A program made the position numbers and the translations under genes. From Halomonas alkaliantarctica (lineage in GTDB: Bacteria; Pseudomonadota; Gammaproteobacteria; Pseudomonadales; Halomonadaceae), in NCBI RefSeq assembly GCF_029854215.1, contig NZ_CP122961.1, positions 1,178,001 to 1,242,000 on the forward strand: 64,000 nt of DNA, written 5' to 3'. Shown in pieces: positions 1 through 8,769 of this stretch (position 1 is the first letter of the stretch; each line of letters begins with the position of its first letter). The notes under the pieces are model-generated. The model was given only the letters and a program-made list of their open reading frames with translations. It was not told where the DNA came from and made no database searches.

Positions 1-1
1 C

Positions 2-1123
2 AAGCGTTTCGGCGACACCGAAGTGATCAAAGGCATCGACCTTGAGGTGAACGACCGCGAATTTGTCGTTTTCGTTGGCCCTTCCGGCTGTGGCAAATCG
101 ACCCTGATGCGCATGATCGCCGGGCTGGAAAGCGCGACCGACGGCGATATTTTGATTGACGGCCAGCGAATCAATGACGTCGGCCCAGCTGACCGCGGCC
201 TCGCCATGGTGTTTCAGAGCTACGCGCTTTATCCGCACATGACGGTCGAAGGCAACATGGGCTTCAGCATGCGCCTGGCCGGTGTGCCCAAGGAAGAGCG
301 CCGCGCCAAGGTGCTGGAAGCGGCCAAGATTCTCCAGCTAGAGCCGCTGTTAGACCGTAAGCCCAAAGCGCTCTCTGGCGGTCAGCGCCAGCGGGTGGCG
401 ATTGGCCGTGCGATTGTACGTAACCCCAGCATCTTTCTGTTCGATGAGCCGCTCTCCAACCTGGATGCCGCGCTACGTGTGCAGATGCGCATCGAGCTGG
501 CGCGACTGCACGATGAGCTGGACGCCACCATGATCTACGTTACCCACGACCAGATCGAGGCGATGACCATGGCGGATAAAATCGTCGTGCTCCACGACGG
601 CGTGGTCGAGCAGGTGGGCTCGCCCATGGCGCTCTACCATCACCCCTGCAATCGCTTTGTAGCGGGGTTTATTGGCTCACCGAAAATGAATTTTCTGCCG
701 GTAACGCTAACCGGCGTAACGCCTGACGGGGTCGGCATTCGGATGCCCGGCGGCGGCGAGCGCAGCGTGCCGGTCGACGGTGCGCACTTGGATGCTAACG
801 CTACCCTTGAGCTGGGTGTTCGTCCTGAACACCTGGTACTCGAGGAGCAGGGGCCGTTGAGCGGCGAAATCAAGGTACTGGAACGTTTGGGTGGGCAAAC
901 CTCGCTTTACGTTCAAATGGACGATGAGCTAATCACTATCATGGCCGATGGCGACGTGGCCTATCGGGTCAACGATACCGTGCGCTTCGGCTTTGATCCT
1001 GAGCGTGCTCACCTGTTTGACGCGGGCGGTGTGGCCCTGCCGAGCTTGCAGCAGCATCCGTTAGCGGGGCTGACCCGCCACGATAACCGTGCCCCCGGTT
1101 CGCCTTCTGAGGAGCCTGCATGA
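2..1123 (+). CDS. Polyol/sugar ABC transporter ATP-binding protein (5' partial)
   Basis: ATPase subunit of a carbohydrate importer of the MalK/UgpC/SmoK type; it would energise uptake of a polyol at the inner membrane. The reading frame is open from base 2 (first residues KRFGD), so the true start lies outside the window; a GTG at 23 is internal. Visible motifs are the Walker A loop GPSGCGKST, the signature [14 protein letters not shown], Walker B IFLFDEP and the switch histidine in VTHD. A C-terminal regulatory (TOBE-like) region of about 130 residues follows. The stop overlaps the next start (ATGA), so the genes are translationally coupled. The downstream sorbitol and mannitol dehydrogenases suggest hexitol as substrate; that specificity is inferred from context. 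The permease and binding-protein genes presumably lie upstream, outside the window. Confidence 0.9.
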   Translation, partial: KRFGDTEVIKGIDLEVNDREFVVFVGPSGCGKSTLMRMIAGLESATDGDILIDGQRINDVGPADRGLAMVFQSYALYPHMTVEGNMGFSMRLAGVPKEERRAKVLEAAKILQLEPLLDRKPKALSGGQRQRVAIGRAIVRNPSIFLFDEPLSNLDAALRVQMRIELARLHDELDATMIYVTHDQIEAMTMADKIVVLHDGVVEQVGSPMALYHHPCNRFVAGFIGSPKMNFLPVTLTGVTPDGVGIRMPGGGERSVPVDGAHLDANATLELGVRPEHLVLEEQGPLSGEIKVLERLGGQTSLYVQMDDELITIMADGDVAYRVNDTVRFGFDPERAHLFDAGGVALPSLQQHPLAGLTRHDNRAPGSPSEEPA

Positions 1124-1800
1124 GGACGCTCATCTTTGACTGCGATGGCGTGCTGGTCGACAGCGAGGCCCTTGCGGAAGGCACGCTGGTGGAGTATCTC
1201 TCACGCTGGCTGCCCGATCTGAATATTGATCAAGCGCTTGGTCAAGCATTGGGGATGACCACCGGGGATATTCTGCATCATCTCGAAGCGTTAAGTGCCC
1301 ACACGCTGCCAACCGACGCCACAGAGCAGGTGGACACAGCCATTGAAGCGCGACTGGCTCGGGAGCTTAAAGCCATAGACGGTGTCGATAAGGCGATTCG
1401 CGGCATCACCTTGGAAAAGGCGGTGGTTTCCAACAGTCGGCGCAGCCGTGTATTGGCGTCACTGACAAGCACGGGGTTGGACAATGCCTTGGGTACGGTG
1501 CCTATTTTTACCGCTGATCAGGTGGCGCGCCCCAAGCCCGACCCCGCCCTCTATCGCCTGGCAGCCTCCCACTTAGGCCAAGTACCGCGGGACTGCCTGG
1601 TGGTGGAAGATAGTGTGGCCGGGGTGACCGCCGCCCACGCGGCGGGGATGTGCGTCATTGGTTTTGTCGGCGCCAGCCATGTAGATGCCGAGCAGTCGGC
1701 GCGGCTTATTCAAGCTGGCGCCTGGCGCATTTTAGAGCATATGCACGGCCTGGAAGCCCTGATAGACGAGTGGCAAGCCGATAGTCGACCGGCTAATTGA
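1120..1800 (+). CDS. HAD-family phosphatase (beta-phosphoglucomutase/GPH-like)
   Basis: A 226-residue haloacid-dehalogenase hydrolase. Motif I is [10 protein letters not shown] near the N-terminus, motif II the SNSRR segment, motif III the lysine in RPKPDP, and motif [11 protein letters not shown]. The long helical insert between motifs I and II is the cap typical of subclass I enzymes that act on small sugar phosphates. The start ATG overlaps the ABC ATPase stop by four bases, placing it firmly in the polyol operon. Related enzymes occur in polyol operons, where they may dephosphorylate a polyol or sugar phosphate made by side reaction. The exact substrate cannot be read from the sequence. 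Confidence 0.85.
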   Translation: MRTLIFDCDGVLVDSEALAEGTLVEYLSRWLPDLNIDQALGQALGMTTGDILHHLEALSAHTLPTDATEQVDTAIEARLARELKAIDGVDKAIRGITLEKAVVSNSRRSRVLASLTSTGLDNALGTVPIFTADQVARPKPDPALYRLAASHLGQVPRDCLVVEDSVAGVTAAHAAGMCVIGFVGASHVDAEQSARLIQAGAWRILEHMHGLEALIDEWQADSRPAN

Positions 1801-1832
1801 TAAAGGCCCCGCTGAGTAACCTGGAGATAACG

Positions 1833-2618
1833 ATGAAATTAAACAATAAAATTGCGGTGATTACCGGCGGGGCTCGGGGAATTGGTTTGGCCATTGCCCA
1901 GCGTTATTTAAGCGAAGGCGCCAGCGTGGTTGTGGCCGATATCGATCGTGCCGCTATCGATGATGCTTTAGCAACGCTGCAGCAACAGGCGCCTGCCGAA
2001 AAGGCGATGGGGGTCGAGTTGAATGTCTGCGATCAGATCTCAATTGATGCCATGGTCAACACAGTAACGGATCGCTTTGGCGGCATCGATATTCTGGTCA
2101 ATAACGCGGCGATCTTTGATATGGCACCGGTGCTTGAGGTGACCGAGGAAAGCTTTGATAAGCAGTTTGCGGTCAATACCAAGGGCATGTTTTTTACCCT
2201 GCAGGCGGTTGCCCGTTCGATGGTGGCCCGCGGTCAGGGGGGCAAAATCATCAATATGGCTTCCCAGGCAGGTCGCCGCGGTGAAGCCCTGGTAAGCGTT
2301 TACTGCGCCAGCAAGGCTGCTGTCATCAGCCTCACTCAATCCAGCGGGTTGGATCTAATCAAACACCGCATTAACGTCAACGGCATCGCCCCCGGCGTGG
2401 TGGACACGCCGATGTGGGAAGAGGTCGATGCAATGTTTGCCCGTTATGAGAGCCGTCCGCTCGGTGAAAAGAAACGCCTGGTAGGCGAAGCGGTTCCTTT
2501 CGGACGCATGGGCCTGCCGGAAGATCATACCGGCGCTGCGGTTTTTCTGGCCAGCCAGGATAGCGATTACGTGGTCGCCCAGACGCTCAATGTCGATGGC
2601 GGCAACTGGATGAGTTGA
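1833..2618 (+). CDS. smoS: Sorbitol (L-iditol) 2-dehydrogenase, SDR family
   Basis: NAD-dependent short-chain dehydrogenase, 261 residues, expected to oxidise D-sorbitol to D-fructose in the cytoplasm. It shows the Rossmann motif TGGARGIG at residues 11-18, the structural NNAA motif and the active-site YxxxK in YCASK. The segment after the active site (DTPMWEEVDAMFARYE) resembles the substrate loop of the SmoS/PolS sorbitol dehydrogenases. The ATG at 1833 is chosen over an in-frame upstream start because GGAG lies seven bases before it. The gene sits 32 bases after the phosphatase and one base before the kinase gene. Galactitol or other polyols are possible alternative substrates. Confidence 0.85.
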   Translation: MKLNNKIAVITGGARGIGLAIAQRYLSEGASVVVADIDRAAIDDALATLQQQAPAEKAMGVELNVCDQISIDAMVNTVTDRFGGIDILVNNAAIFDMAPVLEVTEESFDKQFAVNTKGMFFTLQAVARSMVARGQGGKIINMASQAGRRGEALVSVYCASKAAVISLTQSSGLDLIKHRINVNGIAPGVVDTPMWEEVDAMFARYESRPLGEKKRLVGEAVPFGRMGLPEDHTGAAVFLASQDSDYVVAQTLNVDGGNWMS

Positions 2619-2619
2619 G

Positions 2620-3246
2620 ATGGCGATGACCCCTGATCTTGATGCCTTAGCACAACAGATTATTCATGCCGCCGAAGGCGCTTCCCGCTATCTAGTCGCG
2701 CTGGCAGGGCCGCCGGGGGCGGGGAAATCTTATCGCAGCGTCCAGCTCTGCGATGCCATTAATCAGCGCTTGCCGGGCCAGGCCGGGCTGGTGCCTATGG
2801 ACGGCTACCACTTCGATAACGCAGTGCTGGGCGAAGAACAGGTGCCGGTAAAAGGCGCGCCCCACACCTTCGATGTAGAGGGTTTGCGCTGCGACCTCGA
2901 GCGCATCCGCCAAGCGGTTCATCCGGTAGCGGTGCCGGTTTTTGACCGCCCGTTGGATATCGCCCGTGCCGGTGGACGACTCATCACGCTTGAACAGCGC
3001 ATCGTCATTGTTGAAGGCAACTACCTTCTGCTGGATCGCTCCCCCTGGCGCGAACTGCGCCCGCTGTTTGATTGGACGCTATTTATAGACGTCGATGACG
3101 TCGTGCTGGTTGAGCGGCTGATCAATCGCTGGCTTGAGATGGGCCAGGGACGAGCCGGTGCGCTGGAGCGCACCCATCACAAAGATATGCTCAACGCTCA
3201 ATTAGTCAAAAATTGCTGTTTACCGCCCGACCAGCGCTGGCGCTAA
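2620..3246 (+). CDS. P-loop kinase, uridine-kinase/pantothenate-kinase-like (FrcK type)
   Basis: A 208-residue P-loop protein with Walker A AGPPGAGKS near residue 29 and a following DGYHFDN segment, the pattern of the uridine kinase/phosphoribulokinase/PanK superfamily. Such kinases occur beside fructose and polyol ABC transporters and are often called fructose transport system kinases. The family's C-terminal NAxLV segment is recognisable, so the protein seems complete although short. The gene follows the sorbitol dehydrogenase stop by one base. No ROK- or PfkB-type fructokinase is visible here, so this protein may be the one that phosphorylates fructose formed by the two dehydrogenases; this is inference. 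Confidence 0.75.
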   Translation: MAMTPDLDALAQQIIHAAEGASRYLVALAGPPGAGKSYRSVQLCDAINQRLPGQAGLVPMDGYHFDNAVLGEEQVPVKGAPHTFDVEGLRCDLERIRQAVHPVAVPVFDRPLDIARAGGRLITLEQRIVIVEGNYLLLDRSPWRELRPLFDWTLFIDVDDVVLVERLINRWLEMGQGRAGALERTHHKDMLNAQLVKNCCLPPDQRWR

Positions 3247-3361
3247 TACCTGCTTGTTAGACCATTTGTGCTCGCCTTTTGTGTTAACTCGCTTATATCG
3301 CCACTTGTTACCTGACGTTATTCACCCCATCGCGCCAAGTAGGCCTTGGCTGGAGAGTCCC

Positions 3362-4867
3362 ATGACCCGACTTAACAATCACAACCTGGGCAAGCTAACC
3401 GACGATGTTGCCACGCCTAGCGATGTTGCCAAACCTCAATATGACCGCAAGACGCTCACCCCCGGCATCGTACACATCGGCGTCGGCGGCTTTCACCGCG
3501 CCCACCAGGCGATGTATCTGGATGCTTTAATGAACCAGGGCGAAGCGCTGGATTGGGGCATTGTGGGTGTGGGCGTGATGCCTGGCGACAAACGCATGCA
3601 GCAGGCACTGGCAGCGCAGGATTATCTCTATACTCTGGTGGTGAAACACCCCGATGGCCAGTATGAGCCGAGGGTCATTGGCAGTATGGTGAATTATCTG
3701 TTTGTACCGGAAGAGACCGAGACCGTCATTGAGCAGATGGCCGATCCAGCGATTCGCATTGTGTCGCTGACGGTGACCGAAGGCGGCTACAATTTTCATC
3801 CGGTGAGCGGCGAGTTCGACCTCGATAACCCCCAGGTGCGCGCCGATCTCGCTAACCCTACCCAGCCGACCACCAGCTTCGGGCTGGTAGTGGAAGCGCT
3901 TGTCCGCCGTCGTGCGCGGGGCATTGCGCCGTTCACCGTGATGTCCTGTGATAATATTCAAGGCAACGGCGATGTGGCCAAGCGTATGTTTGGCGCCTAT
4001 GCCCAGGCGCGGGACGCCGAGCTAGGCGCTTGGGTTACAAGCGAAGTGGCGTTTCCAAACGCCATGGTGGATCGCATTACGCCGGTGACGTCGCCCACGG
4101 ATATTGATGAACTGAGCCAGCGCTTTGGGGTAGAGGACGCATGGCCGGTGGTCTGTGAACCGTTCACCCAGTGGGTATTGGAAGATCACTTCCCACTTGG
4201 ACGTCCTGCCTTTGATAAAGTGGGTGTCCAGGTCGTGGAGGATGTCGAACCCTACGAGCTGATGAAGCTGCGGCTGCTCAACGCCAGCCACCAGGCATTG
4301 ACCTATTTTGGCTATTTAGCCGGATACCGCTACGCCCATGAGGTGTGCCAAGATCCGCTATTCGTTGATTTTTTACTGGGCTATATGCGCGAAGAGGGTA
4401 CGCCGACCCTGGCGCCAGTGCCGGGGGTTGATTTGGAAACCTACCGCTTAACGCTGATTGAACGCTTCGCCAACCCACAAATCAAAGATACCCTGGCACG
4501 GCTCTGCGCCGAGAGCTCTGACCGCATTCCTAAGTGGCTAGTACCGGTGATTCGCCAGCAGTTGGCCCAAGGTGGCGAGATAAAGCGCAGCGCCGCTGTG
4601 GTGGCCAGCTGGGCGCGCTACGCAGAAGGGGTAGACGAGCAGGGCGAGCCCATTGAAATTGTCGATCGCTTGAAAGCGCCGCTTATGGCGATTGCCGCTG
4701 AGAACCGCCAACGGCCAACGGCCTTTATCGAAAACCGCGAGCTGTTTGGTGACTTAATCGACAGCACCCGTTTTGTTGATGCCTATTTAGCGACCCTAAG
4801 TTCACTGCATGAACGCGGCGCACGCGCTACCCTAGAGGGTCTGGCGTCGTCCAAAGGAACATTGTGA
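3362..4867 (+). CDS. mtlD: Mannitol 2-dehydrogenase
   Basis: Long-chain polyol dehydrogenase of the mannitol dehydrogenase/fructuronate reductase family, 501 residues, which oxidises D-mannitol to D-fructose (some members also act on D-arabitol, giving D-xylulose). The N-terminal dinucleotide fold shows IVHIGVGGFHRAHQAMYLD, and the C-terminal helical domain carries the catalytic region KLRLLNASHQALTYFG with its conserved Lys and Asn-x-x-His. An in-frame upstream start at 3254 would add 36 non-conserved residues; the ATG at 3362 has GGAGA nine bases before it and matches the family length. The stop codon overlaps the start of the xylulokinase gene. Confidence 0.9.
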   Translation: MTRLNNHNLGKLTDDVATPSDVAKPQYDRKTLTPGIVHIGVGGFHRAHQAMYLDALMNQGEALDWGIVGVGVMPGDKRMQQALAAQDYLYTLVVKHPDGQYEPRVIGSMVNYLFVPEETETVIEQMADPAIRIVSLTVTEGGYNFHPVSGEFDLDNPQVRADLANPTQPTTSFGLVVEALVRRRARGIAPFTVMSCDNIQGNGDVAKRMFGAYAQARDAELGAWVTSEVAFPNAMVDRITPVTSPTDIDELSQRFGVEDAWPVVCEPFTQWVLEDHFPLGRPAFDKVGVQVVEDVEPYELMKLRLLNASHQALTYFGYLAGYRYAHEVCQDPLFVDFLLGYMREEGTPTLAPVPGVDLETYRLTLIERFANPQIKDTLARLCAESSDRIPKWLVPVIRQQLAQGGEIKRSAAVVASWARYAEGVDEQGEPIEIVDRLKAPLMAIAAENRQRPTAFIENRELFGDLIDSTRFVDAYLATLSSLHERGARATLEGLASSKGTL

Positions 4868-6354
4868 TGTATATCGGGGTAGATTGCGGTACCCAGAGTA
4901 CCAAGGTAGTGGTGGTAGACGTTGAGCGTGGCAAGATTCTGGCTGAAGCAAGTCGCCCTCATCACCTGGACGAGGGTGAAAATGGTCGTCGAGAGCAGGC
5001 GCCCGAGGAGTGGTTAGCCGCCTTGAAAGCGGCGTTTTTTGCTGCGTTGGATAAAGCTGCTGTATCGGCTAGCCAAGTGCGCGGCATAGGTGTTTCTGGC
5101 CAGCAGCATGGCATGGTCGCGCTTGATGGCGAAGGTATGCCGGTCTATCCCGCCAAGCTGTGGTGCGATACCGAGACCAGCGCCCAGAACGCTGATTTAG
5201 TTGCCCGACTGGGTGGCGAGGCAGGCTGTTTAAAGAAGCTGGGGCTGGTGTTGCAAACCGGCTATACCGCGTCTAAAGTCGCTTGGCTACGAGAGCATCA
5301 GCCGGATGCGTATCGACGCATTGAAAGCCTGCTGCTACCCCACGACTACCTCAATTTTTGGCTAACCGGTGAACGGGTCACCGAGGCGGGCGATGCTTCC
5401 GGCACTGGCTACTTCGATACCCGTAAGCGCTGCTGGCAGCTGGATGTTTTTGCCGAAATAGCCCCAGAACTAGACCCAGCGCGGGTATTGCCCCGGGTGT
5501 TGGAAGCCCATGAACCGGTAGGCTTTGTGTGCTCGGCGGTGGCCCGCGAACTTGGGCTTGGCGATCAGGTTGTCGTCTCCTCCGGCGGCGGTGACAACAT
5601 GCTGGGGGCCATTGGCACCGGCAATATTGCCCCAGGGCTCATCACATTGAGTTTAGGCACCTCCGGCACCGTTTGCGCTTACTCGGCTGACCCTGTTGAA
5701 TGCGATAGTGCCATGGTCGCCAATTTCTGCTCCAGTACCGGTGGCTGGCTGCCGCTGATCTGTACGATGAATGTCACGTCAGCCACTACGCGGGTGCGCG
5801 AGCTGTTTGGCTTGGATCTGGCCGCCTTTGGCGAAAAAGTAGCCAGCGCGCCGATAGGCGCCGAGGGTATTACCGTATTGCCGTTTTTCAACGGCGAGCG
5901 GGTGCCGATGCTGCCCGATGCTTCCGCGGATTTCCTTGGCCTGACCAGTCTGAATACCACCCAGGCTAATTTATGTCGGGCCGTGGTGGAGGGGGCCACT
6001 TTCGGGCTACGCTATGGGCTGGAATTGTTGGGCGATTTACCCGCCGGGGCGAGTCAGATTCGATTGATCGGTGGCGGCGCTAACAGCCCCGTATGGCGGC
6101 AGATGGTAGCGGATATTACCGGTACCCAGGTGATTTGCCCTGAGATTACCGACGCGGCCGCGCTTGGCGCGGCAATACAAGCGGCTTGGTGTGACCAGCG
6201 TTCAGGGGGCGTAACTCTGGAGGCCTTGTGTGAGCGGCTCGTCCATTTGGATGCCAAGTCGTTGGCCGACCCACAACCAGAGAGTGTGGCCGCCTACCAA
6301 CCGATTTATGCGCGTTATTGCGCAGCACTTGAACAACGCCATGGCGGCGCTTAA
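4867..6354 (+). CDS. xylB: Xylulokinase
   Basis: FGGY-family carbohydrate kinase, 495 residues, phosphorylating D-xylulose to xylulose 5-phosphate. The N-terminus has the phosphate-binding [10 protein letters not shown], the SGQQHGMV and WCDTET segments typical of xylulokinases follow, the catalytic aspartate is in [10 protein letters not shown], and the C-terminal ATP-binding site is [18 protein letters not shown]. The ATG at 4867 shares one base with the previous stop; a GTG at 4864 is an alternative, adding one residue. AAGGA lies about eight bases upstream. As in the Pseudomonas mannitol/arabitol operon (mtlD-mtlY), the pairing suggests that arabitol or xylitol is also degraded. Confidence 0.9.
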   Translation: MYIGVDCGTQSTKVVVVDVERGKILAEASRPHHLDEGENGRREQAPEEWLAALKAAFFAALDKAAVSASQVRGIGVSGQQHGMVALDGEGMPVYPAKLWCDTETSAQNADLVARLGGEAGCLKKLGLVLQTGYTASKVAWLREHQPDAYRRIESLLLPHDYLNFWLTGERVTEAGDASGTGYFDTRKRCWQLDVFAEIAPELDPARVLPRVLEAHEPVGFVCSAVARELGLGDQVVVSSGGGDNMLGAIGTGNIAPGLITLSLGTSGTVCAYSADPVECDSAMVANFCSSTGGWLPLICTMNVTSATTRVRELFGLDLAAFGEKVASAPIGAEGITVLPFFNGERVPMLPDASADFLGLTSLNTTQANLCRAVVEGATFGLRYGLELLGDLPAGASQIRLIGGGANSPVWRQMVADITGTQVICPEITDAAALGAAIQAAWCDQRSGGVTLEALCERLVHLDAKSLADPQPESVAAYQPIYARYCAALEQRHGGA

Positions 6355-6374
6355 AAGCATATCAAGGAGATTTT

Positions 6375-7328
6375 ATGACCAGCCAGCTGCAACAGTTAAA
6401 GCAACATTCGCTTGTCGTCGCCGACACCGGAGATCTTGAGGCTATTCGCCGTTATCAGCCCCAGGATGCCACCACTAACCCGTCGCTGCTGCTCAAAGCG
6501 TTTAGCCTGTCCGGTTACCAAGCGCTGATCGACGAAGAGCTGAGCAGCGTAAAAGCCTCTGGCGGCAACCGTGAAGAGCAGGTCAAGCATGCCGTTGACC
6601 GTCTGGCGGTGGCGATGGGCAGTGAGATTTCCGCCGTGGTACCGGGCCGTGTCTCCACCGAAGTGGCGGCTCGTTTGTCGTTTGATACTAAGGCCAGCAT
6701 CGCCAAGGCCCATGAGTTAATCGAACTGTACGACGCTCGCGGCGTGTCACGTGACCGTGTGCTGATCAAGCTGGCCTCCACCTGGGAAGGCATTCGTGCC
6801 GCCGAGGTGCTCGAACGCGAGGGCATTCAGTGCAACCTGACGCTACTGTTCAGCGATGCCCAGGCCCAGGCCTGCTTTGATGCCGGGGTATTCCTGATCT
6901 CTCCCTTTGTCGGCCGTGTGACCGATTGGTATAAAAAAGAGACCGGCAACGACTACACGCCGGAGAACGATCCAGGCGTTCAGTTTGTTCAGGGTGTTTG
7001 TGAGCGTGCCAACCAGGGCGGTTACGACACCGTGGTAATGGGTGCGAGCTTCCGCACCACCGGCCAGGTGCTCGCCTTAGCAGGCTGCCCAAGGCTAACG
7101 ATTTCGCCTGCCTTACTGGAAGAGCTGGATGCCACCGAAGGCAGCGTCACCGCGCAGATTCAATCTGGCAAAGGCAGTGGCAAACCTACTGAGCCGCTAA
7201 GCGAAACTGCCTTCCGCTGGGGGCACAATCAAGACGCCATGGCCAACGACAAGCTCGCTGAAGGTATCCGCCGCTTCCACGATGATCAGTTGGAACTGGA
7301 ATCATTGATCGATAAACGGTTGAATTAA
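6375..7328 (+). CDS. tal: Transaldolase
   Basis: Class I transaldolase, 317 residues, transferring a dihydroxyacetone unit from sedoheptulose 7-phosphate to glyceraldehyde 3-phosphate in the non-oxidative pentose phosphate pathway. Asp17 (VADTGD), Asn35 (TTNPSLLL) and the Schiff-base Lys132 ([12 protein letters not shown]) fall at the same positions as in the Escherichia coli TalB family, so length and register are canonical. AAGGAG sits seven bases before the ATG. Its place behind xylulokinase fits disposal of xylulose 5-phosphate produced by the operon. Confidence 0.97.
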   Translation: MTSQLQQLKQHSLVVADTGDLEAIRRYQPQDATTNPSLLLKAFSLSGYQALIDEELSSVKASGGNREEQVKHAVDRLAVAMGSEISAVVPGRVSTEVAARLSFDTKASIAKAHELIELYDARGVSRDRVLIKLASTWEGIRAAEVLEREGIQCNLTLLFSDAQAQACFDAGVFLISPFVGRVTDWYKKETGNDYTPENDPGVQFVQGVCERANQGGYDTVVMGASFRTTGQVLALAGCPRLTISPALLEELDATEGSVTAQIQSGKGSGKPTEPLSETAFRWGHNQDAMANDKLAEGIRRFHDDQLELESLIDKRLN

Positions 7329-7372
7329 TCTACAAACCTTCGGACGCACTCATCCCTATAGGGAGTCACGCG

Positions 7373-8215
7373 ATGGATGCCACCCTGAGCCATTTGCTCG
7401 AGTCTATCGAGTTAACCCCCACCGGCGCTTTGCAGCCGCTCAGTGGGGGTGATATTGCTGCCGTTTATCGCTTGGAGACCCAGCAGGGGCAGGTGGTTAT
7501 CAAGCACGACGATGCGGCGCGGGTGCGCGGTGAAGCCGAGGGACTACGGGCTTTGCGTAGCGCCTGTGATAAGCTTGTGGTGCCGGAAGTGCTAGGTTTA
7601 TCGGCGGGCTGGCTGGTCATTGAGTCATTAGACACAGTGCCTGGGCAGCCGATGAGCGAGGCCGCGCTTGGTGAAGGGCTGCGCGGCCTGCATAGCGTAA
7701 TTGGCGATGCCCACGGATGGCATCAAGATAATGCCTGTGGGCAAACGCCTCAGCCGAATGCCCCGCTTAGCGACGGGCGGGCTTTTCAGCGCGTGCGGCG
7801 CCTACTTCCGCTATGTGAGGCATGCCACCAGCATGGTCTATTGGGTAATGAACTGCGAGGGCGTATCGAGCGCTTAGCCCATGATTTAGAACACTGGTTG
7901 CCGAATGCACCGCCCGGCTTGCTACACGGTGATTGTTGGTCGGGGAATGTACTCTTCACCACCAGGGGGCCAGCGATTATCGATCCGGCCGTGTATCGCC
8001 ACTACCCAGAAGTGGACGTGGCGATGCTGACGCTATTTGGTTCGCCGGGCGAGGCATTTTTTGACGCCTATTGGAACGGTGACGCCCCGACCGATTGGCC
8101 GAGGCGTGAAGCCCTGTTTCAGCTCTACCCCTTACTGAATCATCTGCTGCTATTCGGTGCCGGTTATCGTTCGGCGGTTGAACGCTGCGTGGCGAGGCTT
8201 GAGTCCTTCACTTGA
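7373..8215 (+). CDS. Fructosamine kinase family protein
   Basis: A 280-residue kinase of the fructosamine-3-kinase/ketosamine-3-kinase family, related to aminoglycoside phosphotransferases. The catalytic loop LLHGDCWSGNVLF and the metal-binding aspartate in AIIDPAVYRHYPEVDVAM are the family hallmarks; the ATP-anchoring lysine is in VVIKHDDA. Members phosphorylate sugar adducts on protein amines and so help deglycation. Last gene of the polyol operon, 44 bases after transaldolase. A repair role where fructose and other reducing sugars accumulate would make sense, but that is inferred from context. No convincing intrinsic terminator follows. Confidence 0.85.
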   Translation: MDATLSHLLESIELTPTGALQPLSGGDIAAVYRLETQQGQVVIKHDDAARVRGEAEGLRALRSACDKLVVPEVLGLSAGWLVIESLDTVPGQPMSEAALGEGLRGLHSVIGDAHGWHQDNACGQTPQPNAPLSDGRAFQRVRRLLPLCEACHQHGLLGNELRGRIERLAHDLEHWLPNAPPGLLHGDCWSGNVLFTTRGPAIIDPAVYRHYPEVDVAMLTLFGSPGEAFFDAYWNGDAPTDWPRREALFQLYPLLNHLLLFGAGYRSAVERCVARLESFT

Positions 8216-8218
8216 GTT

Positions 8219-8270
8219 ATCAGGGTCTAATATTTCATCAGGATCTAGATTTTATCTGGGCCTAGGTTTT
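8219..8270. repeat. Three imperfect 17-nt direct repeats between convergent genes
   Basis: Three successive units of the form ATCAGGGTCTAATATTT, ATCAGGATCTAGATTTT and ATCTGGGCCTAGGTTTT lie at 8219-8235, 8237-8253 and 8254-8270. They fill the gap between the fructosamine kinase stop and the convergent cyanase stop. Function unknown; no hairpin terminator is seen instead. Confidence 0.6.
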
Positions 8271-8709
8271 ACCAAGACTTATAGGGCAAAAACTTACCAT
8301 TTAAGGTTAATAATACCCGGTCGCCTTTGGGGTCTTCGATTTTGTCGACCTCCATGGTGAAGTCGATGGCGCTCATAATGCCGTCGCCAAACTTCTCCTG
8401 CACCACATCTTTAAGGGTCTCACCGTACACACCGACGACTTCATAGAGGCGGTAGATAAAGGGATCCTGGGGGATCGCTTCATCCCAGGCCTTGGTGGGA
8501 AACGCCACTAACGCTTCGGCGACATCGCTTTCCACGCCCAACGTATCGCATATCTGTTGAGCAACGTCTTTGCTTGCGCTATTCATGCCGTAGCAGGCGG
8601 AGGCGACCCAGACTGGCGACATGCCGACCGCTTTACCAATATCGTCCCAGCTCATCTTTTTACGCGCTTTAGCGGCGAGCAGGGTATGACGCATTTCGAG
8701 CTTATCCAT
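8269..8709 (-). CDS. cynS: Cyanase (cyanate hydratase)
   Basis: Catalyses bicarbonate-dependent decomposition of cyanate to ammonia and carbon dioxide in the cytoplasm, giving detoxification and a nitrogen source. The 146-residue protein has the N-terminal helix-turn-helix-like bundle and the C-terminal catalytic domain. Arg87, Glu90 and Ser113 correspond exactly, with a constant nine-residue offset, to the catalytic Arg96, Glu99 and Ser122 of the E. coli enzyme. GGAG lies seven bases before the ATG. The gene follows the channel gene on the same strand by 60 bases, so the two probably form an operon; a carbonic anhydrase gene (cynT) is not present here. Confidence 0.96.
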   Translation of the reverse strand: MDKLEMRHTLLAAKARKKMSWDDIGKAVGMSPVWVASACYGMNSASKDVAQQICDTLGVESDVAEALVAFPTKAWDEAIPQDPFIYRLYEVVGVYGETLKDVVQEKFGDGIMSAIDFTMEVDKIEDPKGDRVLLTLNGKFLPYKSW

Positions 8710-8731
8710 GATGGTTCTCCTCTAGAGTGAA

Positions 8732-8746
8732 GGGCGTTTGACGCCC
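8732..8746 (-). other. Hairpin between channel gene and cynS
   Basis: GGGCGT-TTG-ACGCCC forms a six-pair stem with a three-base loop in the 60-base spacer. A T-run follows only on the plus strand; read as the operon mRNA (minus strand) the hairpin is preceded by A residues and lacks a U-tract. It may stabilise or partly attenuate the transcript rather than end it. Confidence 0.5.
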
Positions 8747-8769
8747 TTTTTGGCCTATTAGGCTTGATA

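Noticed and set aside
2620..3246. Possible frameshift or truncation of the P-loop kinase
   Set aside because: The C-terminal NAxLV segment of the family is present close to the stop, so the short length looks natural.
8732..8751. Intrinsic terminator on the plus strand (stem followed by five T)
   Set aside because: No plus-strand transcript is expected here; both flanking genes run on the minus strand, so it was listed only as an operon hairpin.
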